The notes beneath the pieces are model-generated. The model had not been told where the DNA came from, did no database searches, and saw nothing but the letters and a program-made list of their open reading frames with translations. DNA of 64,000 nt from Geobacteraceae bacterium (GTDB taxonomy: Bacteria > Desulfobacterota > Desulfuromonadia > Geobacterales > DSM-12255), in contig JACABD010000002.1 in assembly GCA_013377075.1 (NCBI GenBank), positions 1 to 64,000 on the forward strand. The letters are read 5' to 3'. This document shows, in pieces, positions 45,230 to 53,607 of this stretch (position 1 is the stretch's first letter; each line of letters opens with the position of its first letter). Both the position numbers and the translations under genes were made by a program.

Positions 45230-46039
45230 ATGTGGGATCTCTTTAGAAAAAAGAGGACTCTTTTTGCCGCAGGTGCTATTGCCGCAGCATTTCTTGTCTA
45301 TTCCTACAGTCTTAAAAGCCGTGAGCACGCTAATGTCTTCGAGAGAAGTGTGATGACCGTATCAGCCCCTATGATGGGGGTTTTTACAGGTTTTAACGGC
45401 TACGTTCTCTCTTTTTGGGACAACTATCTTGCCCTTATCTCTACTCACAGGGAGAATCAGAAGCTTAGAGAGTCAGTTCGTCAGTTGAACGTTCGTATCA
45501 TAGAATCTCAGGACACCATTCTCGAAAATGAGCGTCTCAAAAAACTGCTTGCCCTTAAAGGAGCCGTTCAGACCCCTTCTGTAGCAGCTACCGTTATTGG
45601 AGAAGACAGTGCGCCATGGTACAGAAGTATCGTAATTGACAGAGGGACTGTTGACGGGCTTTCGGAAGGGATGCCTGTCATGGCTACAAGCGGAGTGGTA
45701 GGGCGTGTTGTCAAGGTTGCTGCAAACAGTGCACGGGTTCTTCTTCTTACAGACCACGCCAGTTCCATTACTGCCATGATCCAGCGTTCCCGGGCAAGGG
45801 GAGTGCTTAAAGGTAAGGGTGGCGGTTCCTGTTCGCTGGAATTTACCGTACGCGAGGATGATGTCAAGGTCGGTGATATTGTCACAACCTCAGGAGTAGG
45901 TGGAGTTTTTCAGAAAGGGAGAATCCTTGGTGAAGTGACCATGGTTAAAAAGGGTGAGTATGGCATGTTTCAGACAATTGACGTAAAGCCCGCGGTAAAT
46001 ACATTTCACCTAGAAGAGGTATTAGTCCTTTTACAATAA
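45230..46039 (+). CDS. mreC: Rod shape-determining protein MreC
   Basis: Bitopic membrane protein of the elongasome; its periplasmic domain bridges MreB/RodZ to peptidoglycan synthases. It has 269 residues: a membrane helix (about 11-27, FAAGAIAAAFLVYSY), a coiled coil (about 75-112), and a two-lobed beta domain with VIGEDSAPWYRSIVIDRG, GVVGRVVKVAANSARVLLLTD and GDIVTTSGVGGVFQKG. No mreD or penicillin-binding protein gene follows; a terminator comes straight after. Confidence 0.94.
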   Translation: MWDLFRKKRTLFAAGAIAAAFLVYSYSLKSREHANVFERSVMTVSAPMMGVFTGFNGYVLSFWDNYLALISTHRENQKLRESVRQLNVRIIESQDTILENERLKKLLALKGAVQTPSVAATVIGEDSAPWYRSIVIDRGTVDGLSEGMPVMATSGVVGRVVKVAANSARVLLLTDHASSITAMIQRSRARGVLKGKGGGSCSLEFTVREDDVKVGDIVTTSGVGGVFQKGRILGEVTMVKKGEYGMFQTIDVKPAVNTFHLEEVLVLLQ

Positions 46040-46051
46040 ATTGCGGCTGTT

Positions 46052-46088
46052 AAAAAGGCGACCATCATAAGGTCGCCTTTTATTAATA
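46052..46088. terminator. Bidirectional terminator between mreC and amtB
   Basis: AAAAAGGCGACC-atcataa-GGTCGCCTTTTATT forms a 10-12 bp stem with A and T runs on either side. It lies between convergent genes and can serve both. Confidence 0.9.
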
Positions 46089-46112
46089 TTTGATTGATCG
46101 TGTGTACGATAT

Positions 46113-47333
46113 CTACCTTACAGATTCCTCAGGATAAGCGCCGGTGTGATGGTAGGCTAGATCCGGTCCGGCATATTCGTCATCTTCATTCATCCTGATT
46201 CCAACGGTCTTGTGCAGTACGCCGTAAACAAGAAATCCGCTGGCTAGTGCAAAGGCGATTGCCAGGAGAGTTCCACCAACCTGGGAGATAAAGGAAACGC
46301 CGCCTATTCCGCCGAGCCATTTCTGACCGAAAATCCCTGCTGCAATCCCCCCCCATGAACCGATGATGCCGTGCAGTGGCCATACTCCGAGTACATCGTC
46401 GATCTTGAGTTTCTCCTGCTCGATGTGGAAACCGTAAACAAAAATAACAGCTGCAATCCCTCCGGTTGCAAAGGCACCCAGCGGGTGCATCAGGTCGCTC
46501 CCGGCGCAGACAGCTATAAGGCCAGCCAGAGCGCCGTTGTGAATAAAGCCGGGGTCATTTTTCCCGGCTATCAGGGCAGCAATTACCCCGCCAACCATTG
46601 CCAGAAGGGAGTTTACAGCCACAAGCCCGGAAATCTTGTCAAGATGTCCTGAACTCATGACATTGAAGCCAAACCAACCGATTGCGAGGATCCATGAGCC
46701 CAGGGCAAGAAAGGGGATATTACTTACAGGGATGGGGTTAGAGCGGGTTTTCAGATAACGTCCCATTCTTGGGCCAAGGATCAGAACGGCCGGAAGTGCC
46801 AGCCAGCCACCTATGGAGTGAACAACAACCGAACCGGCATAGTCGTGGAATTCAGCACCGCCGATTTTTTTGAAAATATCCTGAAGGAGCGAGGCGTTCT
46901 TTCCCCAGATAAACGATTCAAAGAGAGGGTAGGCCAGGCCTGCAAAGATCGCCCCTGCTACAACCTGGGGCCAGAATTTGGCACGCTCGGCAATTCCTCC
47001 TGAGATAATGGCCGGTATACATGCGGCAAAACAGAGGAGGAAGAAGTAGTGAACCAGATCGTACCCCTGACTCTCTGAGATCAGCTGGTCAGCCGGTTTG
47101 AGAAATGAGATGCCATAGGCGAGTGGAAAGCCGATAAGAAAATATACGACTGTAGATACTGCCCAGTCAGTAAGTATCTTTACAAAGGCGTTTACCTGGC
47201 TTTTCCTGCGGACTGTTCCGACTTCAAGAAAGGCAAAACCAGCGTGCATGGCAAATACCATGACTGCGCCAAGCATTAGAAAGAGGACATCGGTGCTCGC
47301 CTTGAGACCGGCAATAGTTGATACTGGTTCCAT
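46113..47333 (-). CDS. amtB: Ammonium transporter (Amt/MEP/Rh family)
   Basis: Inner-membrane ammonium channel of 406 residues with about 11 helices and no cleavable signal peptide evident. The twin pore histidines appear in SVVVHSIGGWLALPA and VWPLHGIIGSWGG. GFAFLEVGTVRRKSQVN and FNVMSSGHLDKISGL match the Amt family. No glnK/glnB gene is adjacent, unlike many amtB operons. A near-perfect sigma-54 promoter and a long inverted repeat lie upstream, consistent with nitrogen-limitation control. GGGGG lies six bases before the ATG. Confidence 0.94.
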   Translation of the reverse strand: MEPVSTIAGLKASTDVLFLMLGAVMVFAMHAGFAFLEVGTVRRKSQVNAFVKILTDWAVSTVVYFLIGFPLAYGISFLKPADQLISESQGYDLVHYFFLLCFAACIPAIISGGIAERAKFWPQVVAGAIFAGLAYPLFESFIWGKNASLLQDIFKKIGGAEFHDYAGSVVVHSIGGWLALPAVLILGPRMGRYLKTRSNPIPVSNIPFLALGSWILAIGWFGFNVMSSGHLDKISGLVAVNSLLAMVGGVIAALIAGKNDPGFIHNGALAGLIAVCAGSDLMHPLGAFATGGIAAVIFVYGFHIEQEKLKIDDVLGVWPLHGIIGSWGGIAAGIFGQKWLGGIGGVSFISQVGGTLLAIAFALASGFLVYGVLHKTVGIRMNEDDEYAGPDLAYHHTGAYPEESVR

Positions 47334-47353
47334 GATTACCCCCGTTGGTAATA

Positions 47354-47383
47354 GTTCTGTTCACCGTTCTTTGTGAACAGAAC
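47354..47383 (-). promoter_or_regulatory. Perfect 11-bp inverted repeat in the amtB leader
   Basis: GTTCTGTTCAC and GTGAACAGAAC, separated by 8 bases, lie between the predicted +1 (about 47380) and the amtB ATG (47333). It would be a stem-loop at the very 5' end of the mRNA, or an operator. No T run follows, so it is not an intrinsic terminator. Confidence 0.75.
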
Positions 47384-47391
47384 TTCCTACA

Positions 47392-47407
47392 GCAACTATT
47401 CTGCCAA
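47392..47407 (-). promoter_or_regulatory. Sigma-54 promoter of amtB
   Basis: Read on the minus strand, TTGGCAGAATAGTTGCT has the invariant -24 GG and -12 GC separated by exactly 10 bases (consensus TGGCAC-N5-TTGC). It lies about 60 bases upstream of amtB. The remaining gap up to the TTG start of the pyrophosphatase gene (47408-47606) shows no gene or further clear signal. Confidence 0.85.
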
Positions 47408-47606
47408 AATGCAACTGTCTGTAATTACGAGATATCTATTTTTTTGTGCAGCTGCTTACAACCCAAAGTGATGAGAAAATGTGCAGTGATGATTAGAAGT
47501 AAGGCGTTTGGTCACAGATGATATTTTACACAGGAGCACTGTAGTTATTGAATCATAGTCGTTGCTCTGATAACTTTGACCAGATTGTCTGATAACGGAG
47601 GAGACG

Positions 47607-49253
47607 TTGGAAAAAATAACCTATGTAGTCGGGCACAGAAATCCTGATACCGATTCGATCGCATCGGCAATTGCCTATGCAGAGCTTAAGCAGGCGATCG
47701 GCATGAAGTCGGTTGTGGCGGCAATGGCCGGAGAGCCCAATCCGCAGACACGCTACATCCTTGAGCGCCTGGGGATACACCATCCGCGCTATCTGGCTGA
47801 TGTCCATCCAAAGGTGCTCGATATCGTCAAGCCGAATCCGGTAACGGTCAGTGAGGATGAGCCTGCCTATGAGGCGCTGGAGAAGTTTCATGCAAGCGGA
47901 GTCAGAACTCTGCCGGTTATTGATGCGGAAGGTAAACCTCAAGGGGCGCTGTCACTTCTCAGGCTTTCGGAAAAATATCTCTTGCGGGACAGCGACCGCC
48001 AGCGGGAGTTTGTGACGACACTTGCCTCTCTTGCAATGACTCTCAAGGCGACCTTTGCCGCCGGATCTCCGGATAATGAGCCGATCTCCCTGAAGCTCTT
48101 TATTGGCGCCATGCTGGAAGAGTCGTTTTCCGAGCGGATAGATGGTGTTGATCCGGCAACGCTGCTTATTATGACCGGCAATCGCCGTACTATTCAGCTC
48201 TCTGCCATTGAGCGCGGAGTCAGGCTCCTGGTGGTTACCGGCGGACATCCGGTTGATGCCGATGTACTTGCCCAGGCAAGGGAAAAGTCTGTGACGCTCC
48301 TGTTGACCCCCCACGACACGGCAACAGCTGCCTGGCTGGCGCGTCTCTCCACCCCTGTCGGGCTGATCGCAGGCAAACGCTTTTCTGTTGTCAGTGAGGG
48401 GGAGACGGTAAAAAACCTGAAGAAAAAGATGCTGGCATCAGGTGAATCTGCGCTTTTCGTAATTGACGGCGACGGTGTTTTGGCAGCTGTTGCCACCAAA
48501 TCATCCCTGATGACGCCGATCCCCCATTCACTTATCCTTGTCGATCATAATGAGCTTGCTCAGGCGGTTCCGGGTGCCGAGGATCTGGAGATACTTGAAG
48601 TAATTGATCATCACAAGCTCGGTAATAGTCACACCGCTTCGCCGATCACCTTCATTACTTCGCCAGTTGGTAGCACCTGCACTCTTGTTGCCCTGCGCTA
48701 CCGTGAATGCCGCATCGAGCCAGACGAAAAGATAGCAGCACTCCTTTTGGCTGGAATTCTTTCCGATACGGTAATCCTCAAATCGCCTACAACTACGGCT
48801 ATTGACAGGGAGATAGCCCAATGGCTTGGGGAGATCAGCAAGATGGAGCTTGAGCAGTTCGGCAGAGAGATTTTTGCCGCAAGCAGCTCACTCAGTCTCT
48901 ACGGCTCCCCCATGAAGGCTGTAGAGGCCGATTTCAAGCTCTTCAGCCAGGACGGCAAACGCTTCGGTGTCGGACAGGTTGAGGTGGTCGGCTTCGATGA
49001 GTTCGAAGAGATGAAAGGGGGGCTGCTTGAGGCGCTGGCAGAGGTGAAAAAGCGGGAGAACCTCTTCATTGCCGCACTCATGGTGACCGACATCACAGCC
49101 GAGAGCACCCTTTTACTGGTTGAGGGGCATACTCGCATTGCACACGTAATGGAATACCCCCAGCTGGAACCGCACCTCTACGAACTGAAAAATGTCATGT
49201 CGAGGAAGAAACAGATGGTTCCTCATCTGATCAAGGTGCTGGGGAAGGCGTGA
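47607..49253 (+). CDS. Manganese-dependent inorganic pyrophosphatase with CBS and DRTGG domains
   Basis: Hydrolyses pyrophosphate (family II, DHH/DHHA2). It has 548 residues, far longer than the core enzyme of about 310, because of a regulatory insertion: CBS motifs (about 65-120 and 245-300) around a DRTGG-like domain (about 130-245). CBS-PPases of this form are regulated by adenine nucleotides. Catalytic motifs are GHRNPDTDSIASA at the N-terminus, LVDHNE, VIDHHKLGN and GILSDTVILKSPT. The DHHA2 domain ends the protein. The start is TTG, well supported by GGAGGAG about 7 bases upstream. Confidence 0.94.
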   Translation: MEKITYVVGHRNPDTDSIASAIAYAELKQAIGMKSVVAAMAGEPNPQTRYILERLGIHHPRYLADVHPKVLDIVKPNPVTVSEDEPAYEALEKFHASGVRTLPVIDAEGKPQGALSLLRLSEKYLLRDSDRQREFVTTLASLAMTLKATFAAGSPDNEPISLKLFIGAMLEESFSERIDGVDPATLLIMTGNRRTIQLSAIERGVRLLVVTGGHPVDADVLAQAREKSVTLLLTPHDTATAAWLARLSTPVGLIAGKRFSVVSEGETVKNLKKKMLASGESALFVIDGDGVLAAVATKSSLMTPIPHSLILVDHNELAQAVPGAEDLEILEVIDHHKLGNSHTASPITFITSPVGSTCTLVALRYRECRIEPDEKIAALLLAGILSDTVILKSPTTTAIDREIAQWLGEISKMELEQFGREIFAASSSLSLYGSPMKAVEADFKLFSQDGKRFGVGQVEVVGFDEFEEMKGGLLEALAEVKKRENLFIAALMVTDITAESTLLLVEGHTRIAHVMEYPQLEPHLYELKNVMSRKKQMVPHLIKVLGKA

Positions 49254-49284
49254 AAGCAAGTATTGTATTGAAGGAGGCAGTTTC

Positions 49285-51084
49285 ATGTCAGCAAAAGTAA
49301 GAATTCTCCCTGAACAGCTTGCCAACAAGATCGCTGCCGGCGAGGTTGTTGAAAGGCCGGCCTCGGTCGTCAAGGAACTTGTGGAGAACTCTCTTGATGC
49401 TGGAGCGTCAGAGATTGTCGTCGAGATCGAGGATGGGGGCAAGAGACTTATCCGCGTTACAGACAATGGCAGCGGCATGTCCAGGGAAGATGCTCTCATG
49501 TCTCTGGAACGCCATGCAACAAGCAAAATATCTTTGGACAGTGACCTGTTCAGCCTTAATACACTTGGCTTCAGGGGAGAAGCGCTCCCTTCCATTGCTT
49601 CTGTTTCCAGATTTTCCATCTCTACCAGAGTAGCTACGGCACTGGAAGGTGTGGAAATATACGCTGAAGGTGGAAAAATCAAGGATCTAAAGGCGTGCGG
49701 CATACCTGTCGGCACTTCTATAGCGGTCAGAAACATATTTTTCAATACTCCGGCACGACTTAAGTTCATGCGTAGCAAAGAAACCGAATCGGGCCATGTA
49801 AATGAAATCATCAACCGGCTTGCCCTCTCAAGGCCAGATGTACGCTTCTTTTACAAGGTTGATGAAAAACAGGTAATGACCCTTTTGAACGGCGATATTG
49901 CCAGCCGGGCAAAGGAGGTTCTGGGCAAGAGCCTTATAAATGACCTTTATCGCATTGATGCCGAAGATAACGAGGTTGCCCTTGAGGGACTTGTCGGCTC
50001 TCCGGCGGCAAGCAGATCAACTTCAGCTGGTATTTACACATTTATTAATGGCCGCTATGTCCGTGACAGGGTGGTACAGCATGCCATAATGCAGGCCTAC
50101 AGAAATATTCTTGAGCGTGGTCGTTATCCGGTGCTTGTTCTCTTCATTACTCTTTCGCCGGAAGATGTTGATGTGAATGTCCACCCGACAAAACATGAAG
50201 TCCGTTTTCGCGAGCAGTCAAAGGTTCATCAGATCATCTCCGGTCTGCTTGAAGCATTTCTGAGGAAATCGCCTTGGCTAGTGCAATCTACACCAGGCAG
50301 CCTGTCATTGCCACCTCGCCAATCTTCACCGAGTCTGTCGCGGATTGAGGAGGTGAGGGAGGCGCTACTCAAATACTCTTCCGATCCGGCACAGACGCCG
50401 CTCCATTTCCCTGCTGCCCAGGCTAAGCCAGCAAGATCAGTTCATTCAGATGATAGTTCCTTCCGTCTTCCTAATGACAGTGCTACATCCTTAGATGGCG
50501 GCTATTTTTCGTCACTGCGGATCATTGGCCAGTTAAAGGCTGCTTATATCCTTTGTGAAGATGACAACGGTCTTGTGCTCATCGATCAGCATGCTGCCCA
50601 CGAACGAGTCGTTTTCGAGGAGCTGAAGCAGGGGTTCAACTCTGAGTCAATGGAGGGGCAGCAGCTTCTCTTCCCCGAAACTGTTGAGTTTATGCCCGAT
50701 GAAGCTGCTCTACTCAAAGAGCAAGGCGATGTAATATCAAGGCTTGGCTTTGAACTCGAACATTTTGGCGGCAGTACATGGATCTTGAACTGCGTCCCCC
50801 AGGTCCTTGCCGGTCATGATTATAAACAGGCATTGAGAGATGTTATTGAAGAGATGACAGGAATTGGTTCAAGTCGTCTCATAGATGAAAAGCTGGATGA
50901 CATGCTTGCAACAATCGCCTGTCATTCCGTGGTAAGGGGTGAGTGGCACCTTGGTGTCAGCGAGATCGGTCAGCTCTTTGCGAGGATGAACAGAACCGAT
51001 TTTTCCGGGCATTGTCCCCACGGTCGTCCCGCAGTTGCACGGATTGCATTAAGGGATGTGGAAAAGCTGTTTAATCGCACATGA
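49285..51084 (+). CDS. mutL: DNA mismatch repair protein MutL (endonuclease type)
   Basis: Couples mismatch recognition by MutS to strand removal. It has 599 residues. The N-terminal GHKL ATPase shows ELVENSLDAGA, VTDNGSGM and GFRGEALPSIASVS; the variable linker is about 335-410. The C-terminal domain carries the latent endonuclease motif DQHAAHERVVFEE with the companion motifs ATIACHSVVRG and HCPHGRP. It is therefore of the nicking type found in bacteria without MutH. GGAGGC precedes the ATG; mutS is not nearby. Confidence 0.97.
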   Translation: MSAKVRILPEQLANKIAAGEVVERPASVVKELVENSLDAGASEIVVEIEDGGKRLIRVTDNGSGMSREDALMSLERHATSKISLDSDLFSLNTLGFRGEALPSIASVSRFSISTRVATALEGVEIYAEGGKIKDLKACGIPVGTSIAVRNIFFNTPARLKFMRSKETESGHVNEIINRLALSRPDVRFFYKVDEKQVMTLLNGDIASRAKEVLGKSLINDLYRIDAEDNEVALEGLVGSPAASRSTSAGIYTFINGRYVRDRVVQHAIMQAYRNILERGRYPVLVLFITLSPEDVDVNVHPTKHEVRFREQSKVHQIISGLLEAFLRKSPWLVQSTPGSLSLPPRQSSPSLSRIEEVREALLKYSSDPAQTPLHFPAAQAKPARSVHSDDSSFRLPNDSATSLDGGYFSSLRIIGQLKAAYILCEDDNGLVLIDQHAAHERVVFEELKQGFNSESMEGQQLLFPETVEFMPDEAALLKEQGDVISRLGFELEHFGGSTWILNCVPQVLAGHDYKQALRDVIEEMTGIGSSRLIDEKLDDMLATIACHSVVRGEWHLGVSEIGQLFARMNRTDFSGHCPHGRPAVARIALRDVEKLFNRT

Positions 51085-51120
51085 AAACCTGCTAAAGGCC
51101 TCTGATTCTCCCCTTGCAGC

Positions 51121-51149
51121 TTGACACTACCCTTTTAATGATGTAGATT
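51121..51149 (+). promoter_or_regulatory. Strong sigma-70 promoter of the acyl-chain biosynthesis operon
   Basis: A perfect TTGACA (51121-51126), an optimal 17-base spacer and TAGATT (51144-51149). It implies a leader of about 85 bases before the first gene, containing only a small imperfect hairpin (GCCGGTT/AACCTGGC). The same TTGACA/TAGATT pair precedes the PilZ gene. Confidence 0.75.
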
Positions 51150-51240
51150 TCGAGCCATTCTTGTATAAATATTAGCAGTATGCACCGTTAGAAATGCCTG
51201 TTCAGTTGGTGGCCGGTTCAACCTGGCATGGGGTGCTGAG

Positions 51241-52809
51241 ATGATTGAAAATGATGCCCTGATTCCTGATGAGTGTGATGTTGCAATAATCGGAGCTGGT
51301 GCTGGCGGACTTACTGCAGCTGGTTTATTAGCAAAAGCAGGCTTGAAGATCCAGGTCTTTGAATCAAATTCCTCTGCAGGTGGCTATCTGGCCGGATTTA
51401 AGCGGAATGGTTTTCAATTCAGCTCTTCCATAGAGTGGCTGAATCACTGTAACCCGGGCGGTTTTGTACACAAAATCTTTAGTCATTTGGGAACTGACTT
51501 TCCTGAATGCCCGCCAATAAGAAATATCCGCCGCTTCAAGAGTGATTCTTTCGATTACTTACTGACATCTAATCCTGAAGATTTGCGCGATGCAATGATT
51601 CGCGATTTTCCTGGTGACGAGCAGGGTATCAGATCTTTTTTCCGGGATGCAGAGCGTATCGGTGAATCCTTGCGGTTGATCGACCGTAAGACGGTGGGCA
51701 AGGAAACACTGAATTTTGTGGAAAAAGTCAGGCTCGGGCTGGAGATGCTCATCTGGTCTTTTCCTTTCATCCGTTTTGTACGAGCCCCTATTGACAAGGG
51801 GCTCGCCAGGTATTTCAGCTGCGGTGCCGAGCAGGTTTTTAACAGCCATGAATCGATGATGGGGCTTATGGTTTCCATTGCCTGGGCATCTTCCGGAAAC
51901 ATGCAGTCAGTACCTGTCGGAGGAAGCAATGCTCTTGTTGAGTGGCTGGAAAACAGCATAGATACTGCCCGCTCAAGGGTCTTCCTCAATAAGAGGGTTG
52001 AACGGGTATTGCTTGATCGTAAAGGTAGTGCCTGCGGTGTTATGCTTTCAGATGGCACAAAGGTTAATGCCAAATATGTCATCGCTGCCTGTGATCTTCA
52101 GACCTTGTACGAAAAAATGCTCCCTCAGGGCGTCATATCTGACCGCCTTCTTGGGAGCCTGCGTAATGCAGATCTCTACAACTCCAGCTTCACTATCTTT
52201 CTTGGCCTTGGATGTAATCCTGAGGCTCTCGGGTTCGGTGAGGAGACTCTTCACCTTACAAGAAGTGATGTTACCCGGGCAGAAATGAGCGGCGGTGATC
52301 CAGCGCTGACACTAATAACCGTTAATGCACCTTCGTTGCGCGACCCCACTCTTGCACCTTCTGGAAAGGGGACTTTAACGATTCATTGTGCTGCCCATAT
52401 TGATTACGCTGATAGATGGAAGACTGCTGACGGCATGGCTCGTGGTGAGGCTTACCGGCGCTTCAAAAAAACATTTGCCGATCTTCTCATAAGCCGTGTA
52501 GAGGCCGTTGTGCCTGGTCTGCGTAGTAATATTGAAGTCATGGAAATTGCTACACCAATTACATACTGGCGCTACACCGGTAACACCAAAGGGTCAATTT
52601 CGGGAACGAAACCGACCGGTAAAAATATCCGTGCCGGGGTTGCCCATTATAAAACTCCGGTGAAGAATCTGCTTGTCGGCGGCCATTATGGTGAATATGG
52701 CGGCGGAGTGCCGATGGCTGTAAAGGCTGCCACAAATGCATCTCTTATCGTCATGAAGAGCCTGGCACCATCGGCTTATGCCGAGCTCAGGGATGTTCTA
52801 AGAAACTGA
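51241..52809 (+). CDS. CrtI/carotenoid-isomerase/retinol-saturase-like FAD oxidoreductase (first copy)
   Basis: 522 residues. The N-terminal dinucleotide motif VAIIGAGAGGLTAAGLL is followed by VFESNSSAGGYL, the standard opening of the phytoene desaturase / CrtISO family. The C-terminal FAD-binding segment is NLLVGGHYGEYGGGVPMAV. Members desaturate, saturate or isomerise polyene chains. It is the first gene of a long operon of fatty-acid-type enzymes, with no phytoene synthase nearby, so the substrate is more likely an acyl chain than a carotenoid; that is inference. The ATG follows GGGGTGCTGAG. A second, shorter relative lies two genes downstream. Confidence 0.85.
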   Translation: MIENDALIPDECDVAIIGAGAGGLTAAGLLAKAGLKIQVFESNSSAGGYLAGFKRNGFQFSSSIEWLNHCNPGGFVHKIFSHLGTDFPECPPIRNIRRFKSDSFDYLLTSNPEDLRDAMIRDFPGDEQGIRSFFRDAERIGESLRLIDRKTVGKETLNFVEKVRLGLEMLIWSFPFIRFVRAPIDKGLARYFSCGAEQVFNSHESMMGLMVSIAWASSGNMQSVPVGGSNALVEWLENSIDTARSRVFLNKRVERVLLDRKGSACGVMLSDGTKVNAKYVIAACDLQTLYEKMLPQGVISDRLLGSLRNADLYNSSFTIFLGLGCNPEALGFGEETLHLTRSDVTRAEMSGGDPALTLITVNAPSLRDPTLAPSGKGTLTIHCAAHIDYADRWKTADGMARGEAYRRFKKTFADLLISRVEAVVPGLRSNIEVMEIATPITYWRYTGNTKGSISGTKPTGKNIRAGVAHYKTPVKNLLVGGHYGEYGGGVPMAVKAATNASLIVMKSLAPSAYAELRDVLRN

Positions 52810-52833
52810 TATCTGATCAATAGGGGTAGCTTT

Positions 52834-53586
52834 GTGAATACCGTTTCTGAAACAGATGAATCTCCTAAAAAAATTGCACTGGTAATCGGCGGCAGCAGAG
52901 GGATAGGCCGTTCAATTGCTCTGAAACTCTCTGCATCCGGGTTCCATGTCTGGCTGACCTACAAGGGGAATCACGACGCAGCAAACGAAGTTAAGGGCGA
53001 GATAGAGCGCCTTGGCGGCAGCTGCGAGGCTTTTGCTTTTGATGTTTCCAGCTTTGAAGAGGTTGAGGCAGCACTGGCTCCCCGACTTGAAATAGCAGCT
53101 CCGGATGTCATGGTCTTTAACTCTGGTGTTGCCAGGGATAACCTGCTTATGTGGATGTCAAAGGAAGAGTGGGATACTGTCATGGATACCAACCTTGACG
53201 GTTTCTTCAATGTCACAAGGCAGATCGTCTTTTCCATGTTAAAGGCAAAGCGCGGCAGAATTGTCGTTATTTCATCCACCTCAGGCCAGATCGGTCAGGC
53301 CGGACAGGTTAACTACTCTGCCTCAAAGGCCGGACTTATTGGCGCTGCCAAGGCTCTTGCCAGGGAGATCGGTAAAAAGGGGATACTGGTAAATGTTGTT
53401 GCCCCAGGTTTTATTGATACCGAGATGACTGCGGAGATCCCCAAAGAGCATGTATTGCCGTTGATCCCCCTTAACCGCGTTGGCAGAGTTGAAGATGTGG
53501 CTTCAATTGTTGATTTTCTCTGCTGCGAAAAGAACATGTATATCCATGGTCAGGTTATTGGCGTAAACGGCGGACTTTCAATGTGA
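52834..53586 (+). CDS. FabG-like 3-oxoacyl-ACP reductase (SDR family)
   Basis: 250 residues. The cofactor motif GGSRGIGRS follows a short N-terminal extension, and the catalytic Ser-Tyr-Lys lies in VISSTSGQIGQAGQVNYSASKAG. NSGVARDNLLMWMSKEEW is typical of FabG. It reduces beta-ketoacyl-ACP with NADPH. The start is GTG with AGGGG upstream. Its location between two FAD oxidoreductases and upstream of a ketosynthase and ACP points to a dedicated pathway copy rather than the housekeeping fabG. Confidence 0.9.
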   Translation: MNTVSETDESPKKIALVIGGSRGIGRSIALKLSASGFHVWLTYKGNHDAANEVKGEIERLGGSCEAFAFDVSSFEEVEAALAPRLEIAAPDVMVFNSGVARDNLLMWMSKEEWDTVMDTNLDGFFNVTRQIVFSMLKAKRGRIVVISSTSGQIGQAGQVNYSASKAGLIGAAKALAREIGKKGILVNVVAPGFIDTEMTAEIPKEHVLPLIPLNRVGRVEDVASIVDFLCCEKNMYIHGQVIGVNGGLSM

Positions 53587-53607
53587 AAATGAGAAACTGA
53601 TTCCTAT

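Noticed and set aside
51150-51240. Second riboswitch in the leader of the acyl-chain operon
   Set aside because: Only a small imperfect hairpin is present; no GEMM core or other riboswitch motif that I recognise.
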